Source: a bacterium
GTDB taxonomy: Bacteria > Chloroflexota > Dormibacteria > UBA8260 > Bog-877
DNA: 12,392 nt
NCBI GenBank assembly: GCA_021791345.1
Contig: JAJYWT010000196.1
Location: forward strand, 1-12,392
Reading direction: 5' to 3'
Shown piece by piece: positions 1 through 11,200 of this stretch; the first letter of the stretch is position 1; each line of letters begins with the position of its first letter. The position numbers and the translations under genes are program-made. Below the pieces are notes generated by a model that saw nothing but the letters and a program-made list of their open reading frames with translations, was not told the DNA's origin and made no database searches.

Positions 1-1
1 G

Positions 2-1375
<1,374 letters not shown>

Positions 1376-1484
1376 GCAGTGGCCCCAGAAGTAATGGGCG
1401 CTGGACCGCCTGCACAGCAGCTCCGAAGTCCGGGACAGCGGAACGGGTGAGCGACGGGCTCTGGGGCCGGGTGCAACTCCGAAA

Positions 1485-1500
1485 CTCTGCCGCGGTAGAG
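1485..1500. repeat. 16-bp near-perfect inverted repeat upstream of the lipoprotein gene
   Basis: CTCTGCCGCGGTAGAG reads as an inverted repeat, with one G-T mismatch or wobble, centred about 22 nt before the GTG start at 1515. It could be a protein-binding site or a small RNA hairpin that affects translation initiation. There is no T-run after it, so it does not look like an intrinsic terminator for nadE. Chance occurrence in GC-rich DNA is possible. Confidence 0.3.
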
Positions 1501-1514
1501 GCCGTTGCGCGGAA

Positions 1515-3605
1515 GTGAAGGTCAGCCACCCGGCGGGTATCGGCGCACACGGCTGGGCGTGGTCGTCGGCCTTGGCCGGTGCAGCCGTGAGCCTGGCGCT
1601 GGTGGCATCCGGCTGCGGGTCAACGGTCGTGGCCCGACTCCCGACCAGCGTTGCGTTCTCTCCCGCCCAGCCGACCGCCCCCTCCCCCAACTGTCAGCAG
1701 AGCGCTGCGGGCGGCGGGGCCGAGGTCACCGGCGGCCCCAGCGTCAACTACGTGGTCGCCAGTTCCTCAGAGGGCCAGCTCTTCGCTTGGTGCAACCTGT
1801 TGGCGTTCCGCCGATCGCCCGCTGGCCCATGGCAGGTGCATCACCTGGACTTCGACATGACAGCTGCGGCGCTGCTCAGCGGGGACCGGGTCTTCGGACT
1901 GGGCTATCAGTTCGCGGGCGGCGGCCTCCGGCTTCTGTCTATTCAAGGCTCGCTGGACCCGGCAGTGGCTTGGACGGCGACCCCTATGTCGGCGGTCCAT
2001 CCCGCGACCTATGACTCCCTCAGCTGCTCCCCCTCCGGCGCCATCTGTGCCGCCTCTCCCGGGGCAATCACTCTTTGGGCGCAACTTTGTCCGCAGTCGG
2101 GGATGGGACAGCCGCCGCCACCCAACAGCCCTTCGCCCCTGCCACTTTTCGTCTACCAAGCGGGGAGTGGGTGGTCGCAGCTCGGTAACCTGCCGGCCGG
2201 TGCGGTGTTCCCTTCTGCGACGGTGACCCAGGCCGGGAGTTTGCTGGTCGGCGGCTCCAGGGGCGGGCGCGGGCTGATCGAGCTCAGCCAGAACGGGGGG
2301 AGGACTTTCCAGGTCGTGGACTCGCCCGCCCAACCGGTGGCCGCCATCGCCACCGCGGGTCAGCACGGAGTGGCCGTGGGTGGCACTCCGGGATGCGCCA
2401 CGGACCCCGCGGCGGCCGCCTCGCCCCAGGAGGTGCTGGAGACCTCCAACGGTGGTGGGAGCTGGCAGGCTGAGGATGTCAGCGGCCGCAACGGCCTTCC
2501 TTTAGCGGCAGTCGCCCTCTCCAGCTCCGGGCTGGCCGCGATCGGAGCGGGGGTGGACCCGGTGTGTGGGGAGCTGTCCATCTCCGGCTGCTACCCGTCG
2601 CTGTTGACCGTGACGCCAAGTGGAGGCCTCGCGCCGCCGACCGGTCTGGCGCTCCAGCCCTCGGCCTTCTCCGCCGGGCCGGGCAGCAATCTGCTGACGT
2701 TGACGGCTCAGGGTTTGCTCATCTCCTCATCGGACGGCGGAAGGAGCTGGCAGATACAGGAGTCGGTGACTCCCCCACAGGTCACCGCGGTGCAATTCTT
2801 CTCCGGCCACCCGCAAATCGGCGTTGCCCAGGTGCAGGTTGGGGCGACCGAGTTGAGCCTGCAGACCACGGACGGCGGCAGGGCCTGGGCGGATGGACCC
2901 GCCTTGCCGACAGCGGCCACCTCCACCATCTCCTGGGGGTCACTGCAGGTTGGATACGCGGTCACGAATTCCGGGAGTCTGCTCAAGACCACCGATCGCG
3001 GCCGGACTTGGCGACGGCTCATCTGGCCAGGACAAGGGCTCCAGGTGGTGGCTCTCATGTTCCAGAGCGCCGCCCGCGGCTGGGTGGAGGTGGATGTCGG
3101 CGCCGGCTCCGACGCAGTGGAGGTGCTTCAGACGGGAGACGGCGGACGCCGCTGGACCCCGCTGAAGCTTGCTGGTCTGGCCGGCCCATCCGCTCCCGCC
3201 GACTTCGCGGCAGCCGAGATTGGAGGCCGGACCGTGGTCGTGACCCTGTACGAGTGGGGGTGGAGAACCTGGACCGGGGACGCCGCCCCCCGGTCAGTGG
3301 CTGTGAAGGGTCCCCTACTTCCCCAGGCGGTGACCGTGAGCCCCACTGGGTCGATCTGGGCGCTGGGGATCAAGGGCTGGTGGTACAACCCGGCCCCCAG
3401 GGTGTGGGTCGGGGATCAGGGCGGGGCGGCCCCCGAGTCGTTCAGCCTCTCGGGAACCTCGGCTCCGTCCGCTATCGGGTTCACCAGCGAGGACGACGGC
3501 TGGCTGGTGAGCTCAGGAGCTCTGTTCCGAACCCGGGACGGAGGGACCAGGTGGTCTGAGGTTCCCCTTCGGTTCTCGAAGGTGGACGGCATCTCCCTCG
3601 CCTGA
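1515..3605 (+). CDS. Secreted beta-propeller lipoprotein with Asp-box (BNR/Ycf48-like) repeats
   Basis: A 696-residue protein predicted to be exported and folded as a beta-propeller; ligand and role are unknown. The N-terminus has a hydrophobic stretch (about residues 14-31) followed by ASGC, an acceptable lipobox with Cys34 as the lipidated residue; the n-region is weakly basic. A Pro/Ser-rich linker follows. Asp-box-like motifs of the form S/T-x-D-x-G-x-T/S-W recur near residues 258-265, 310-317, 405-412, 451-458, 492-499, 540-547 and 673-680 (for example SSDGGRSW, TTDGGRAW, TTDRGRTW). Spacing is regular in the middle and looser at the ends. Such motifs mark sialidase-like, BNR and Ycf48-like propellers; no sialidase catalytic residues were identified. 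The start is GTG with only a weak GGA close upstream. The frame is closed by TAA at 1392-1394 and has no better start. It converges with the exporter operon. No link to photosystem II is implied. Confidence 0.85.
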   Translation: MKVSHPAGIGAHGWAWSSALAGAAVSLALVASGCGSTVVARLPTSVAFSPAQPTAPSPNCQQSAAGGGAEVTGGPSVNYVVASSSEGQLFAWCNLLAFRRSPAGPWQVHHLDFDMTAAALLSGDRVFGLGYQFAGGGLRLLSIQGSLDPAVAWTATPMSAVHPATYDSLSCSPSGAICAASPGAITLWAQLCPQSGMGQPPPPNSPSPLPLFVYQAGSGWSQLGNLPAGAVFPSATVTQAGSLLVGGSRGGRGLIELSQNGGRTFQVVDSPAQPVAAIATAGQHGVAVGGTPGCATDPAAAASPQEVLETSNGGGSWQAEDVSGRNGLPLAAVALSSSGLAAIGAGVDPVCGELSISGCYPSLLTVTPSGGLAPPTGLALQPSAFSAGPGSNLLTLTAQGLLISSSDGGRSWQIQESVTPPQVTAVQFFSGHPQIGVAQVQVGATELSLQTTDGGRAWADGPALPTAATSTISWGSLQVGYAVTNSGSLLKTTDRGRTWRRLIWPGQGLQVVALMFQSAARGWVEVDVGAGSDAVEVLQTGDGGRRWTPLKLAGLAGPSAPADFAAAEIGGRTVVVTLYEWGWRTWTGDAAPRSVAVKGPLLPQAVTVSPTGSIWALGIKGWWYNPAPRVWVGDQGGAAPESFSLSGTSAPSAIGFTSEDDGWLVSSGALFRTRDGGTRWSEVPLRFSKVDGISLA

Positions 3606-3872
3606 CCGTCGCCCCGGCTGGTTGGGCCGTGGCCAGGGGATTGGTCAGTCTTGGTTTGCGGTCGTCGACGGAGATCGCGGCCCGCGACCGAATTGGCCCA
3701 GGCCCCAACTATCAGACCCGCTCTGCCCATGGGGCGCGCCCCGGCACCACCGTTTCGTTTGGGCCGCATCCGCCCGAGGGCCCCGGGCGTGCGGGACATT
3801 GGGGCCACTAGACGTCCCAAGTACGACTGGGCGGGACCCAGCCACCCACCAGCAGCCGGCTGGTCCGCGGGG
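3606..3872. other. Convergent intergenic region with GC-rich palindromes
   Basis: This 267-nt gap lies between the stops of the + strand lipoprotein gene and the - strand permease gene. It has no supported gene. It contains a perfect 12-bp palindrome GGGGCGCGCCCC (3731-3742) and, just past the permease stop, a stem ACCAGC/GCTGGT (3848-3853 with 3859-3864, 5-nt loop). Neither has a T-run on either strand, so intrinsic termination is not shown, although the stem near the permease end is well placed for a weak terminator. Confidence 0.4.
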
Positions 3873-5560
3873 TCAGCGGCCCACTTCGCGAACCCGCATC
3901 TCCGCCATCGCGCCTCCGAACCCCAGGACCACCACCGCGACCATCACCCAAAGTCCGCCCCAGTCCACGCCCGTGGTCAGCGGGGTGCCATACAGGTGGA
4001 AGAGGGAGAGGTCCAGGGCCCAGTTGGGCCACCGCAGGAGAGGCGCCAGCAAGGGCAGATAGAAGCCGGCCACGGCGACCCCCCCGAGGACTGGGACCGC
4101 GACCCTGGGGTAGCGCGCGATTACCAAGGCACCGATGGCCCCAAAGGTGAGCGCCAGTAGGGCCAGGAGTGCGGTCGCCAGTAGCAGCCGGCCGAGGTCG
4201 AGGTGAACCCCCTGGCTCGGAGCCACGGCAGCGGTCACGAAGGAGCCCAGTGCCGCCAGCAGTAACGCCCCCAGCATGAGGGTGACGCACCGTTCGGCAA
4301 CCACCGCCGAGCGCGGAAGGGGCTGGGCGATCTCCATCTCCAGTCTGCCCTCAGCGTCGTCCGCCGCCCAATGGGCGGTCTGGTTGATGGCATAGGCGGC
4401 AACGATCAGGGCCGCGATGCTGAGCCAGACCATGCCCACCACGGCGGTAGCCGCGCTGCTGGTGCCCGCGGCCTGCACAAATCGCGTGAACCCCGAGATG
4501 GATCCCAGCAGCTTGCCGGTTCCCCGGGCGAGGGAGACGATCAAAGCAGCTCCCACCATGGTCCCCACCGCCCAGCCGGCGAGTCCCAGCCGCTGCTGCC
4601 AGAGGCTGCGCAGGACCGGAAGTCGCAGTAGGGCAATCGACACCTGTGATAGCCCCGCCGAGGTGGTGTCGACGCGCCCACCCAGCAGACTGGCCCCCAG
4701 GTCGCGCCGACGGAACGCCACTGCTCCAAGGCCGATGAGCCCGAAGGCGGCCAGGTAGAGGGCCAAAGTTGGCGGCCCCTGGAAGTGGCCCCCGGGAACC
4801 ACAGCGGTGGTGAGGTCAGCGAGGTGGAACGGGGAAACGACCGCCACGCCGTCGAGACCCGGATTGACACGGGCCAGGGCATCGAGAGCGTAAAGGGCGA
4901 GCAGGACTGCGCCGCCCAGGCCCAGCGCCCCGCGCCGGGTGGCGGCGAGCTGGGCCGAAATCAGGCCGACTCCAAAGCAGACCAGGGCGATTCCCAGCAG
5001 CGGAAACGCCTGCTCTAGGAGCGCGTGGGAAGGTATCGAGCCCTCGCCGGCAGCCACCCCGGCGGCGGTGCCGAGCCCAGTGACCACCACGGCGGCACCC
5101 GCTGCCAGGGTGAAGGCGGCGACCCGGGAAAGCACCAGGCGGTTCCGCCCTACGGGCGAGGCGAGCCAAGCTTCGAGCAGGCCGCGCTCCTCCTCGTTGC
5201 GGATGGCTCCGGTGGCGGCGGCCAGGCCCCAGGCGGCGAAGACCAGGGTCATCCATGCCAGCCCCTTCCACCAGACGTACCCGGCAACGGTGTCGGGGCG
5301 CACCGGGAGTGGGATGAGATAGGCCAGCTGCGGGCCAAGGGCCAGCGTCTGCCGCCCGAAGCTGGCCCTGGCGGCAGCGGTCCCCGCGGCGGCCAGGTAG
5401 GAAACGCCCGTCGTGTATGGCGAGAAGAACCCCAGGAAGGCGACGCCCGCTAGGGCCCAACGGTGGGCGCGTAGTCCGTACCTCAGGGTGGTGAGGGAGG
5501 CCCGCCGTGAGCCGGGTCTGGTTGCAGTTAAAGGTGAGAGCGGGCTTGGTGGGTCCGCCG

Positions 5561-5564
<4 letters not shown>
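3873..5564 (-). CDS. ABC-2 type exporter permease, fused two-half (about 12 helices)
   Basis: Integral membrane channel of a drug- or metabolite-type ABC exporter, 563 residues. Hydrophobic segments cluster in two sets of about six: near residues 38-58, 101-120, 150-172, 188-206, 212-232 and 266-284, then 329-346, 372-392, 426-449, 459-484, 487-511 and 537-553. The halves share landmarks: EEERGLLEAWLASPVGR (124-140) matches DDAEGRLEMEIAQPLPR (402-418), and SPFHLADLTTAV (244-255) matches SLFHLYGTPLTTGV (520-533). This points to an internal duplication, so one chain may supply both membrane halves. The start is GTG at 5564; its GTGA overlaps the ATPase stop by 4 nt, suggesting translational coupling. 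Length and gene order resemble Rv1217c-type (tetronasin-like) permeases. The substrate cannot be read from the sequence. Confidence 0.92.
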
Positions 5565-6461
<897 letters not shown>

Positions 6462-6484
<23 letters not shown>

Positions 6485-7211
6485 GCTCGGCCACCTCCTC
6501 AAACGCCTTGGGAGCCTTGTCCCTGCCAGCGTCGAACCAGGGCCTGACTCGCTCTTCACTGAACAAATTCAGGGACCCAGGCGGGAGCCCCAGGACGCGC
6601 TCCATGGCCTCGGTGTACCCCGCCGCCACCTCCGACACCGCCCGGTAGGGCACCTCGTCATCCTGGCCGGCCAAGAAGAGGTCGACGGCCGCGTCCTGGG
6701 CTCCAAGCAGAAGTGAGACCAAGGCCCGGGCCGCACCGTCAGGGGATCCAGCCGACATCGAGCCCTCTCCTACTCCCTGCACGATGATCTCCGCCAGCAT
6801 CGGGACGAGTGAGGCCATGAGCCGGCCGCGCAGCTTGTCCCGGGTGAGCACGTTGTCATCTGAGTGCCAGACCCGCAGCAGCGCCAGCATCAAGGGTCGG
6901 CGGTCCTCCTTCCACCCGGCTATCCCAGTGAATATGCCGCGCAACTTTGAAATGGCCGACATTCCCAACTCCGCCGTGATGGGTGCCACAGTCCCCAGCG
7001 CGCTGATGACCACGTGATCGACCACGGCCTCGAGCAGGGCCTGCTTCGAGGGGAAGTAGTGGTAGAAGGCCCCCCTCGAGGCCCCTAGATCGTCCAGGAC
7101 ATCCTGTACGCTCATCTGCTCGTAGCCCTTGGTCTGGATGAGGCGCGTCCCGGACCGGATGAAGGCATCCCGGCGGAGCGCACGCGCCCGTGGGTTCATC
7201 GTCCGCGGCAA
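6462..7211 (-). CDS. TetR/AcrR family transcriptional regulator of the ABC exporter
   Basis: A 249-residue DNA-binding repressor candidate. The N-terminal helix-turn-helix is clear: AFIRSGTRLIQTKGYEQMSV leads into QDVLDDLGASRGAFYHYFPSK (about residues 16-56), with the typical G-A-F-Y-H-Y-F recognition helix. The rest is the variable ligand-binding and dimerisation domain, which gives no ligand. The start chosen is TTG at 7211, because GAGGT lies 6 nt upstream of it (7218-7222); the ATG at 7199 is a good alternative, four codons shorter, but sits about 18 nt from that site. It is the first gene of the operon and its 3' end overlaps the ATPase by 23 nt. The palindrome at 7233-7245 is its likely operator. 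The analogous regulator in mycobacteria is Rv1219c. Inducer unknown. Confidence 0.93.
6491..6500 (-). promoter_or_regulatory. Strong ribosome binding site of the ABC ATPase gene
   Basis: On the minus strand GAGGAGGTGG ends 6 nt before the ATG at 6484. It lies inside the end of the tetR reading frame. It decides the ATPase start in favour of 6484 over the longer frame from 6559, and suggests the ATPase can be initiated independently of tetR translation. Confidence 0.8.
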
Positions 7212-7217
7212 GATGGG

Positions 7218-7222
7218 ACCTC
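7218..7222 (-). promoter_or_regulatory. Ribosome binding site of tetR supporting a TTG start
   Basis: Minus-strand GAGGT is separated by six bases from TTG 7211-7209. The in-frame ATG at 7199 is too far away for this site. No other purine-rich site is seen between 7200 and 7211, so the TTG start is favoured. Confidence 0.55.
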
Positions 7223-7227
7223 AATAA

Positions 7228-7246
7228 CCGACCGACCGTCGGTCGC
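7228..7246. promoter_or_regulatory. Predicted TetR operator
   Basis: The core CGACCGTCGGTCG (7233-7245) is a perfect inverted repeat around T7239, with arms CGACCG and CGGTCG. An extra ACCG on the left makes the run of repeated ACCG units (7228-7238). It lies 22-34 nt upstream of the TTG start and just downstream of the TATTAT box, so bound repressor would cover the expected transcription start. GACCG/CGGTC palindromes are common operators of TetR-family regulators in high-GC bacteria. Which protein binds here is inferred from position. Confidence 0.7.
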
Positions 7247-7252
7247 ATAATA
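7247..7252 (-). promoter_or_regulatory. -10-like element of the exporter operon promoter
   Basis: Minus-strand TATTAT matches TATAAT at five of six positions and has TG directly before it. Transcription would start around 7240, inside the palindrome, giving a leader of about 30 nt. At the usual spacing I see no convincing -35 box; the surrounding DNA is AT-rich only at this point. Confidence 0.45.
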
Positions 7253-7332
7253 CATCGAGGCATATGCGCTGAGCGTGGACGCGGGGTCCATGGCCCCAAG
7301 CGGACCACAGTCGCCCGCATCCGCTGGATCGA

Positions 7333-7842
7333 TTGGCCCGGACCGAGCGCGGAACGAGGATGGAGCCCGCACCCTCCCCTGTCCCGGGCGTCCACCCATG
7401 CCCTGCACACCGCACCTCCTCGCCTCCTCGCACCTCGAGGAACAGGTCGCTCAAGTGCCTTTCGATGGCCGCCCTCGACCTCCCGTTCCGGATGAAGTCC
7501 CTGGATACGGTGCTGGGTGTCCCTGACGGTCCGGAGTCCGGCGAGATCAAGGCACTGAGCGTCTCAACTGGCCAGGTCGAGTGGGATACCAAGGTGACGG
7601 GGCTGCCCCTCGGCGCCGCCTCGGTGGCGGGCAACCTGGACTTCACCACCCTTTTCAACTGTGCCCTGCTTGCGCCCAATCGAGCGACAGGCGCCATCGT
7701 GTACCGGCGGCAGCTGCCTGCCCCGACCAACGCCCCGATCGCCATCGCCGGTGACAGGGTGCTGGTTCCTCTCGGAGCACCGGCGACCTCTAAGACGAAG
7801 CCCCGGGGGAAGCCTCAGCTCGTTGCCTATACCGTGCCTTAG
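7333..7842 (+). pseudogene. Remnant of a PQQ-type beta-propeller protein (C-terminal fragment)
   Basis: The open frame (TTG at 7333, or ATG at 7492) encodes up to 169 residues. From about residue 64 it resembles the end of PQQ-binding-like propeller proteins. Two blade motifs are visible: ALSVSTGQVEW (74-84) and APNRATGAIVY (114-124), close to the A-x-D-x-x-T-G-x-x-x-W consensus but with Asp and Trp positions changed, followed by LPAPTNAPIAIAGDRVLVPLGAP and a plausible native C-terminus at TAG 7840-7842. Complete members have several blades and hundreds of residues. No signal peptide and no further blades are found in any upstream frame, and residues 1-60 look like non-coding translation. The best reading is a 5'-deleted, decaying gene beside tetR. 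A short expressed protein is possible but unlikely. Confidence 0.6.
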
Positions 7843-8225
7843 CGCTGGTGGTGCTGATAACACGATCGGGCCGCGAGGTGTACGGGGCCCCGCGACGGGA
7901 GTTGGAGCCTCTACCTCTTCGGTGTCCGGAATGGCGAATTGCGCGCTATCCCGACTGCTTCCCGGCTCGGGGCCCGGTCGAGCTGAGTGCGCACCAACAT
8001 GACGTCGTCACCCGGCGATCCCGGTCGTTCGCCACGGCCCCCGAAGCGGGCTTCCCAGCCCACCGAACACTTCAACAGGTGCGAGAGAGACGGGAGAGGT
8101 CGGGCTCTGGGACAAGATGGAAGAGGCCGGACGGGAGCCAGGGCCAATAACCTCCCCTGGCGACGACAGACTCCGAGTCCCGAGACTGACTTGCGCGCGC
8201 CAACGTCGTCCCGCGGCGCCCGGCG
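7843..8225. other. Gene-free interval after the propeller remnant
   Basis: In these 383 nt I see no supported coding region, RNA gene or mobile element. Small symmetric sequences are CGGGGCCCCG (7883-7892), a CCAGGG/CCCTGG stem with an 11-nt loop (8138-8143 with 8155-8160), and GACTCCGAGTC (8169-8179). The last two lie downstream of the cyclase stop on the minus strand but lack a T-run, so termination is not demonstrated. The interval may include degraded DNA continuous with the neighbouring gene remnant. Confidence 0.4.
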
Positions 8226-11200
8226 TCAGGCCGGCACGCTGGCGCTATTGACAAGCGTCCCCAGGCGGTCCAACCAGGGGCGGGCTCGCAAGCGTTCGAA
8301 TATCTCCCGCGCCTCGGCCTGGAGCGACATCGACTGGTCCTGGCGCCCCCTGGAGGCCAGCCACTCGCTGTGCTCGGTGAGGGTGACCGCCAGGAAGAAC
8401 GGCGTCTGCAGCTCCCGGAACCCAGACTCGGCAGCTTCGAATCCAGGCTCGACCAACTCGATATCACCCGTTGCAGCAGCCAGGCGGGCCGTGAGGCGAG
8501 CCACCTGAGCCCTGATCCAGGGACTGACCTGGCCCGGCAGAGCGGCCGCCACCATCGCGAGCAGCTCTTGGACCCGCTCGTGATTGCCCAGATCCAGGGC
8601 CGCCTCCACCGACGCCACCAGCGCGTTCTTGGCAAATCCGCTGCGCCACCCGCTCCCGACCTTAGCTCTGGCCGCCAGCACCTCTTCCGCCGCCGCCAGG
8701 GCCTCTGCCGGCCGGCCCTCGGCCCGCAGCACGCCGGCTGTGGATAACGAATGCAGCGCCCTCGCCTGCCAGTCCTCCGACCGCCCCACCCAAGCCAGCG
8801 AGTCCAGCAACACCCTGGCCCCTCCGACGTCCCCTTGGTGGACTCTCAGGCTGGTCAGTTCGAGCGCTGTGCCCCCGGCCGCCTCCAGGTTCGCCACCTC
8901 CTCGGCCGCCCGCAACTCGTCGATGGCTGACCTGGCCTCATCCCACCTGCCCAGCATGATGAGCACACCACCCTGCCCGCCCAGCCCTTGCAACTCCCAC
9001 GCTCGGTCACCGACCCGCCGCGCCAGATCGAGTTGCTGGGAGCTGAGATCAGCCAGCTCGGCGAACCGGTCCTGGCCCTCCAACACCACTTGCAAGTTGT
9101 TGTAGGCGCGCATCGCGGCCGGGACCAGGCCATGCTCGAGCGCCACCTCAAGGGCCCGCCGCAAGAGGGTGCCGGCCTCATCCAGCCGATCATCATTCGT
9201 CAGCGCGATCGCCTTACTGCTCAGCGCCTGCGAATAGACTTCGCTCAGCCCCAGGTGCTCCGCCAGCCCGAGCGCCTCCTCAAGCAAGGGCGCCGCCTCC
9301 TCGTACCGTCCCGCCAGCGCCAGGAAGCGCCCCAGCTGCGCCACCACCACCGCCAGCTCGGGGTCGGGCACGTCACCCGTCAGTCCCGAGTAGGCAGCTC
9401 TCATGCGCTCGATGGCCCTCTCGGTGTGTCCCCGGACAGACTCCACGTCTGCCAGGTGAGCCTGCATCCGGGCCGAGCGGCGCACCTCGCCGGCTCTCTC
9501 GAAAAGGCTGGCAGCCTCTTCGTAGCGGGCGGTTGCTGCCTCCGGCCTCCCTCGCACCTCCGCCATCTGACCTGCGCGCTCCATGAGTGCAGCTCGGTCG
9601 ACGTCCACGTCGGTCAGGCTAGCCGCCCGCTCGAAGGCGGAGCCCGCCTCCTCAGAGGCGGCCAGGGCCGCGGCCCGCTCGGCTGACCGCACCAGCATGG
9701 CCCGGGCCCGGCCCTTGATCTGCCCGGCATCGGCGGCCTCGGGGTCCAGATGCCAAGCTTCCAGGTAGTGGGCGGCGACCACCTCAACTATCTCGTCCGT
9801 CCCGGCGCTCCACATCTCCTCCAGGTAGCTCGCCGCCGCCAGATGCCTGCCCCGCCGCTCCCGCTTGGGCAACGTCTCGTAGGCGACGGTCCGCACCAGG
9901 TCCTGAAGAAACCCATACTGCCCACGATCCGGCGATCGGGGGTCGGCTTGGACCGAAAGCCCTTCCTTGGCCACAAGGGATGCCAGCATCGGCTCCAGTT
10001 CAGCCTCCGGGCGGCCGGCTACGACCGCCAGGCCCTGGGGGGTGAATGTCTTGCCCAGAACCGAGGCGTCCTGCACAAGCTGCCGCTCGCCGGGACTCAT
10101 GCCGTCCAAGCGGGCCGCGATCAGGGCGTGGAGCGTCTCTGGAACCTCCAGGGTCTCGATCTGGCCCACCGGCCGGTAAGCGGTACCCTCCTCCACCAAC
10201 AGTCCCCGATCGAGCAGCATCCGCACCGTCTCCACCGCGTACAGCGGTATCCCCTCGGCGCGCTCTTGGATGCGCTCGATCAGGGGCCGGGGAAGCCCCG
10301 GAACCAGACCCAGCAGAAGCTTGTCCATGGCCTCACGGCTGAGCGGCTCAAGGTGGATCAAAGTCGCGTTGCGGGTGGCCGCCGCCAGTCCCGCGGCCGC
10401 CGAATCAGGGCGGACCAAGCTGATTACGAAGAGGGGATAGGCCCTCGACCACTGCATTAGGTAAGCGACGAACTCCAGCAGCGAGGGATCGGCCCACTGC
10501 ATGTCCTCGAACACCATCAACACCGGGCTGTCCTCGGCCAAGCGCTCGAAGAAGAGCGGCCAGGCGGCGAACAGGTCCTGCTTGTCCGGCGCGACCCTGT
10601 CCTCCAGCCCGATCAGATGGGCCAGCCGGGGCATTACGAAGCGGCGATCCTCAGGGCCGGGGACGAACTGGTCCACCATCGCCTGCAGCTTGAGCATGGC
10701 CGAGTCCCGCTCCTCGGCCTCCAGGATGCCGGCCCTTCCCCGGACCATCTCCGCCAAGGCGAAGTAGGTGACTCCCTCGCCGTAGGCCAGGCAGCGTCCC
10801 CGGTGCCAAAAGTAGCCGGACTGGAGTCCATCCATGTACTTGAAGAACTCCCAGGCCAGCCTGGACTTACCGATGCCGGCGATCCCGGTCACCTGGACCA
10901 AATGGGCTCGGCGATCCTCGGTACAAGCGTGGAAGACCTCCTTCACAAGCCTCAGCTCCCGATCCCGACCCACGAAGGGAGCCTCCAGACGCTCCGATTT
11001 GAGCAGACCGCCTCTCCCCGCCACCACCCGGAGCGCTCGGAACAGCGGCAGCGGGTCTGCCTTGCCCTTCAACTGGTGAGTGCCGGCATCCTCGTAGGCC
11101 ACCGCCGCCTCGGTAGCCCGCTTTGTGGCCTCACCAACCAGGACCTGCCCCGGCCGGCTCTGGGTCTGGATCCTGGACGCGGTGTTAACCAAATCGCCCG

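Noticed and set aside
2564..3559. A 331-codon + strand frame inside the lipoprotein gene
   Set aside because: It is a frame-shifted reading of the propeller gene, with Arg/Gly-rich composition and no domain; the overlapping frame holds the Asp-box motifs.
3731..3742. GGGGCGCGCCCC palindrome as a terminator
   Set aside because: There is no loop of suitable size and no T-run on either strand; such palindromes arise readily in very GC-rich DNA.
4816..5460. A 214-codon minus-strand frame within the permease gene
   Set aside because: Arg/Gly/Pro-rich composition typical of an out-of-frame translation; the permease frame has regular hydrophobic segments and the family repeats.
6485..6559. A 25-residue N-terminal extension of the ABC ATPase
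   Set aside because: The extension is Arg/Ser/Gly-rich, falls within tetR coding sequence and lacks family similarity; the ATG at 6484 has a strong ribosome binding site.
7187..7495. Upstream blades of the propeller gene in another frame (frameshift hypothesis)
   Set aside because: Translations of the other + strand frames here show no propeller motifs, so a simple frameshift does not explain the missing N-terminal part.
7883..7892. CGGGGCCCCG as a terminator of the propeller remnant
   Set aside because: A self-complementary run with no loop and no following T-run; not enough for a terminator call.
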